Shown here one piece after another: positions 5,716 to 8,717 of a DNA stretch of 8,717 nucleotides. Made by a program: the position numbers and the translations under genes. Every line of letters starts with the position of its first letter. Positions within the stretch are counted from its first letter, which is position 1. This stretch comes from Chloroflexota bacterium (GTDB lineage: Bacteria > Chloroflexota > Limnocylindria > Limnocylindrales > CSP1-4), in NCBI GenBank assembly GCA_021790375.1, contig JAJYEB010000064.1:1-8717 (forward strand), in the 5' to 3' direction. The notes beneath the pieces are model-generated. The model was given only the letters and a program-made list of their open reading frames with translations, made no database searches and was not told where the DNA came from.

Positions 5716-7542
5716 ATGTGCGGCATCGTCGGATACACCGGTCCCCGCGAGGCGGCACCGATCCTGCTCGAGGGGCTCGCTCGCCTCGAGTACCGGGGCT
5801 ACGACTCGGCGGGGATCGCCCTCGTCCGGAGCGACGGATCCCTCTTCGTCGAGAAGCGGGCCGGCAAGCTGGGGACCCTCCGCACGGCGATCGGGGACAG
5901 CCCGCCCTCGTCGGGCGTCGGGCTCGCGCATACCCGCTGGGCCACCCACGGCCGGCCGAACGACCTGAACGCGCACCCGCACGTCGACTGCACGGGTGAC
6001 ATCGTGGTGATCCACAACGGGATCATCGAGAACTTCCGCGAGCTCCGGGACGGGCTGGAGGCGCGCGGCCACCGGCTCACGTCCGACACCGACACGGAGG
6101 CGCTGGCGCACCTCGTGGAGGAGGCGTACGCCGGAGACATCGGCGATGCCGTGCGGCAGGCGCTCGCGCGGGTCTCGGGGGCGTATGCCCTGGTGGTGCT
6201 CCACCGGCGCGAACCCGGACGGCTCATCGGCGCGCGGATGAACGTGCCGCTGATCGTGGGCGTGGGCAGGGGCGAGAACTTCGTCGCCTCGGACGTCGCG
6301 GCGGTGCTCGAGTACACCGACCAGGTCGTCTTCCTCGAGGAGGGCGACGTGGTGGACCTCGACAGCAGCTCCGTGCGGGTCACGGGACTCGACGGCGAGC
6401 CGCGGGAGCGGGCCGTCCACACCATCGACTGGAGCATCGAGGCGGCCGAGAAGGGGGGCTACCCCCACTTCATGCTCAAGGAGATGCACGAGCAGCCGGA
6501 CGCCATCCGCGCGGCGATCACCGGCCGTCTGCGCGGCGATCGGCTCACCCTGGACGAGCTGGAGCCGATCCGCGAGGCGCTCGAGCGCGCCGACCGCGTC
6601 GAGTTCGTCGCGTGCGGGACGGCGGCCTACGCGAGCCAGGTGGGCGCGCACCTGGTGGAGCAGTGGGCCGGGATCCCCGCCCGCGTCACCGTGGGGTCGG
6701 AGTTCCGCTATGCGCCGCCGCCGCTCGACGGACGCACGCTGGTCGTCGCCGTGAGCCAGTCGGGCGAGACCGCCGACACGCTGGCCGCCACTCGGCTGGC
6801 CCGGGAGCGCGGCTGCCCGATCCTCGCCGTGACCAACACCGTGGGGTCGGCGCTGACCCGTGAGGCCGACGCGGTCTGCTTCCTCCAGGCGGGCCCGGAG
6901 GTGGCCGTGGCCGCCACGAAGACCTTCGTGGCGCAGGTGACCGTGCTGGTGATGATCGCCGCGGCCCTCGCCCGCTCGCACGGGCGCCTGGACCCCGACC
7001 GCGAGCGCGAGCTCGCGACCGCGCTGCGTGCCCTGCCGTCGCAGGCCCGACGCGTGCTCGAGCTCGACGGCCGGGTGCGGGAGGCCGCGCGGCGCTACGT
7101 CAACAGCCGGGGGTTCATGTTCATCGGGCGGGGCGTGACCTACCCGGCCGCGATGGAGGGTGCCCTCAAGCTCAAGGAGGTCAGCTACACGCACGCCGAG
7201 GGTTACGCCGCCGGCGAGCTCAAGCATGGCCCCATCTCGCTGCTCGACGTCGAGGTACCCCTGGTGGCGGTCGCCACGCGCTCGTCGGTGCGGGAGAAGC
7301 TCGTCAGCAACATCATGGAGGGTCGGGCCCGCGATGCGCGCGTGATCGCCGTCGCCACCGAGGGCGACGAGGAGATCCGGCGCTACGCGGACGACGTCTT
7401 CGCCGTCCCGGACACGCTCGAGGCGCTCAGCCCGATCCTGGCCGTCATCCCGCTCCAGCTGTTCGCGTACCACATGGCCGTGGCGCGGGGCACGGACGTG
7501 GACCAGCCACGCAACCTGGCCAAGTCCGTGACGGTGGAGTAG
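5716..7542 (+). CDS. glmS: Glutamine-fructose-6-phosphate aminotransferase (isomerizing)
   Basis: GlmS makes glucosamine-6-phosphate from fructose-6-phosphate and glutamine, the first committed step to amino sugars. The 608-residue protein matches the usual length (609 in E. coli). The N-terminal glutaminase domain (about 1-240) starts with CGIVGY, with Cys2 as nucleophile once Met is removed. It shows YRGYDSAG (26-33), HTRWATHG (72-79), HNGIIENF (100-107) and SDTDTE (123-128). Two SIS sugar-isomerase domains follow. The first (about 288-420) has ACGTAAYAS (299-307) and SQSGETADT (347-355). The second (about 455-600) has EGALKLKEVSYTHAEGY (481-497) and GELKHGP (500-506). The terminus DQPRNLAKSVTVE is the family hallmark. 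The start is ATG 5716 behind a perfect AGGAGG. It acts directly before GlmM in the pathway, and both are encoded side by side. Nothing is missing; the assignment is secure. Confidence 0.98.
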   Translation: MCGIVGYTGPREAAPILLEGLARLEYRGYDSAGIALVRSDGSLFVEKRAGKLGTLRTAIGDSPPSSGVGLAHTRWATHGRPNDLNAHPHVDCTGDIVVIHNGIIENFRELRDGLEARGHRLTSDTDTEALAHLVEEAYAGDIGDAVRQALARVSGAYALVVLHRREPGRLIGARMNVPLIVGVGRGENFVASDVAAVLEYTDQVVFLEEGDVVDLDSSSVRVTGLDGEPRERAVHTIDWSIEAAEKGGYPHFMLKEMHEQPDAIRAAITGRLRGDRLTLDELEPIREALERADRVEFVACGTAAYASQVGAHLVEQWAGIPARVTVGSEFRYAPPPLDGRTLVVAVSQSGETADTLAATRLARERGCPILAVTNTVGSALTREADAVCFLQAGPEVAVAATKTFVAQVTVLVMIAAALARSHGRLDPDRERELATALRALPSQARRVLELDGRVREAARRYVNSRGFMFIGRGVTYPAAMEGALKLKEVSYTHAEGYAAGELKHGPISLLDVEVPLVAVATRSSVREKLVSNIMEGRARDARVIAVATEGDEEIRRYADDVFAVPDTLEALSPILAVIPLQLFAYHMAVARGTDVDQPRNLAKSVTVE

Positions 7543-7551
7543 GCGGGCGGC

Positions 7552-8073
7552 GTGGGCGAGGAGGCCATCACCGAGCTCGGGGTCGACATCATCCGGGTGT
7601 CGCGCATCCGCGAGACGCTCGAGCGCTTCGGGCAGCGGTTCGCGCTCCGGGTGCTGACTCCCGCCGAGGCCGCGTACGTGCGGACCAATGCCGAGCGCTT
7701 CGCCGGGCGCTGGGCGGCCAAGGAGGCGGTCAGCAAGGTCCTGGGTCTGGGCGTGCGCGGCGTGGGCTGGCGCGACATCGAAGTGGTGCGGCTGCCCACC
7801 GGCCAGCCCGCCGTGCGGCTGTCCGGCCGGGCGCGCTCGCGGGCCGAGCAGCTCGGCATGGGCCGGATCGCGCTGTCGATCACCCATGAGCGCGAGTACG
7901 CGGTGGCCGTCGCCTCCGGCATCCGGACCGAGGGCGGGGCGTTCCTGTTCCCGCCCGACATCGAGGAGCGGCTGGGCGAGCGCGAGCGGCGGCTGCTCGG
8001 GCGCCTGGAGCGGATCCGATCGCTGGCGGGTGAGCTGCGCCGCGAGGACGAGGCCGGGGAGAGCCGGGCATGA
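7552..8073 (+). CDS. acpS: Holo-[acyl-carrier-protein] synthase with C-terminal extension
   Basis: AcpS transfers 4'-phosphopantetheine from CoA to a serine of acyl carrier protein, activating it for fatty-acid synthesis. Visible family motifs are ELGVDIIRVSRI (8-19, with metal-binding Asp12), the RWAAKEAVSKVLG block (53-65, with Glu58 as second metal ligand) and SITHEREYAVAVA (109-121). The core ends near residue 124, as in normal AcpS of about 120-130 residues. This protein has 173. The extra 50 residues are highly charged and probably helical, with leucine/isoleucine at 141, 148, 155 and 162, a strict seven-residue spacing suggesting a short coiled coil. GTG 7552 is the only usable start after the glmS stop; its upstream signal is weak (GGAG at 7536-7539, 12 bases away). 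The gene lies in the same frame as glmS, separated by the glmS TAG and three codons. Its stop overlaps the nnrD start (ATGA). Confidence 0.93.
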   Translation: MGEEAITELGVDIIRVSRIRETLERFGQRFALRVLTPAEAAYVRTNAERFAGRWAAKEAVSKVLGLGVRGVGWRDIEVVRLPTGQPAVRLSGRARSRAEQLGMGRIALSITHEREYAVAVASGIRTEGGAFLFPPDIEERLGERERRLLGRLERIRSLAGELRREDEAGESRA

Positions 8074-8717
8074 CCGACGATCCTCGCTCCCCGCTGCAAC
8101 TGCTCGACGACGACGCGGCGGCCGGCCTGCTCCCCGGTCGCGAGCCGCGGGCCCACAAGGGCGACAACGGGCGCGTCCTGCTGGTCGCGGGTTCGCTCGA
8201 TTACGCCGGCGCCGCGTTGCTGGCGAGCCATGCGGCGGGGCGGGCCGGGGCCGGCCTCGTGACACTCGCCGTGCCGGCCTCCCTCCAGCCCATCGTGGCG
8301 GGGCGCTACGTGGAGGTGATCACGATCGGCCTGCCCGAGACGGCGCGGTTCGAGGTGGACCCGGACGCGGCGCTCGCCGCGCTGGAGGACGTGCCCCACG
8401 ACGCGCTCGTGGTCGGGCCGGGCCTGCGCCGGTCGGACGCCACGGACGCCTTCGTGCGGGGACTGCTGGCCGCTCCCGGCGCTCCCGCCATCGTCGACGC
8501 GGAGGCGCTCAACGCGCTGTCGCGGACGCAGGGCTGGCCCGGGCGGGTCAGGCGCCGCTGCGTCCTGACGCCACACCCCGGCGAGTTCCGCCGCCTCCGG
8601 CCGGACGACGACGGCGACCTCTCGGCCGACGACGACGCGCGCGAGCGCGCCGCGCGGGAGGCGGCCGGGGCGTGGGGCCAGGTGGTGGTCCTGAAGGGTG
8701 CCCGCTCCGTGGTGGCG
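8070..8717 (+). CDS. nnrD: ADP-dependent NAD(P)HX dehydratase, 3' end missing
   Basis: NnrD repairs hydrated NADH/NADPH (NADHX, NADPHX) using ADP in bacteria; it is the YjeF C-terminal domain, with a ribokinase-like fold. The 216 visible residues show HKGDNGRVLLVAGS (29-42), a hallmark of the family, AGRAGAGLVTLAVP (56-69), VVGPGLRRS (114-122), VDAEALNAL (142-150), LTPHPGEFRRL (166-176) and VVLKGARSVVA (206-216) running off the edge. The catalytic GTGD-type motif would lie downstream, outside the window. The common fused form has an NnrE epimerase domain in front; here the protein starts directly at the dehydratase domain, so it is a stand-alone NnrD, or NnrE is encoded elsewhere. VDAEALN has Glu where VDADALN is usual. 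ATG 8070 overlaps the acpS stop (ATGA) and has GGAG (8058-8061) eight bases upstream. The acpS-nnrD neighbourhood is common in Gram-positive lineages. Confidence 0.93.
   Translation, partial: MTDDPRSPLQLLDDDAAAGLLPGREPRAHKGDNGRVLLVAGSLDYAGAALLASHAAGRAGAGLVTLAVPASLQPIVAGRYVEVITIGLPETARFEVDPDAALAALEDVPHDALVVGPGLRRSDATDAFVRGLLAAPGAPAIVDAEALNALSRTQGWPGRVRRRCVLTPHPGEFRRLRPDDDGDLSADDDARERAAREAAGAWGQVVVLKGARSVVA

Noticed and set aside
3821..5758. A 645-residue open frame on the - strand
   Set aside because: It is antisense to cdaR and glmM, with no recognisable domain and no start signal; a GC-driven shadow.
5452..8265. A 937-residue open frame on the - strand
   Set aside because: It runs antisense across glmM, glmS, acpS and nnrD, all of which have intact family motifs. 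Its composition (Arg, Gly, His, Asp, Ala rich, no motif) is what a GC-rich gene gives when read in reverse.
1..8717. CRISPR array, tRNA, insertion sequence, phage or defence genes
   Set aside because: No regularly spaced repeats, tRNA-like cloverleaf, transposase motif or terminal inverted repeats were seen; the window is core metabolism.

Overview
This is a GC-rich bacterial chromosomal window (roughly 70% G+C by eye) with every credible gene on the + strand. It holds two housekeeping blocks. Region 1 (1-820) is the end of rplM (ribosomal protein L13) followed by rpsI (S9), the usual ribosomal-protein pair. Region 2 (821-2145) is a 145-base non-coding gap with a perfect inverted repeat, then a TPR-type (helical repeat) protein of unknown role that looks shortened at its 5' end, then a 61-base gap holding a GC-rich dyad and a probable promoter. 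Region 3 (2146 to the end) is a tightly packed six-gene run: cdaA (c-di-AMP synthase), cdaR/ybbR (its membrane-anchored regulator), glmM (phosphoglucosamine mutase), glmS (glucosamine-6-phosphate synthase), acpS (holo-ACP synthase) and nnrD (NAD(P)HX dehydratase, cut by the window end).

The genes of region 3 fit together. GlmS makes glucosamine-6-phosphate from fructose-6-phosphate and glutamine. GlmM isomerises it to glucosamine-1-phosphate, the precursor of UDP-GlcNAc and the cell wall. CdaA makes c-di-AMP and CdaR modulates it. In Firmicutes, CdaA, CdaR and GlmM are known to interact physically. AcpS activates acyl carrier protein for lipid synthesis, and NnrD repairs damaged NAD(P)H. Spacing is minimal: GTGA and ATGA overlaps at cdaA/cdaR and acpS/nnrD, and gaps of 2, 23 and 9 bases elsewhere. 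This implies one transcript with translational coupling.

The cdaA-cdaR-glmM-glmS order is best known from low-GC Firmicutes. Together with very high GC it suggests a Chloroflexota-like or other deep-branching Gram-positive-type lineage. Most Actinobacteria use DisA rather than CdaA. This placement is inference. The window is largely an ordinary core-gene region and I do not see a new defence or mobile system. The points worth a second look are a probable leaderless promoter exactly abutting cdaA, the apparently truncated TPR gene next to an inverted repeat, and C-terminal extensions on CdaA and AcpS.
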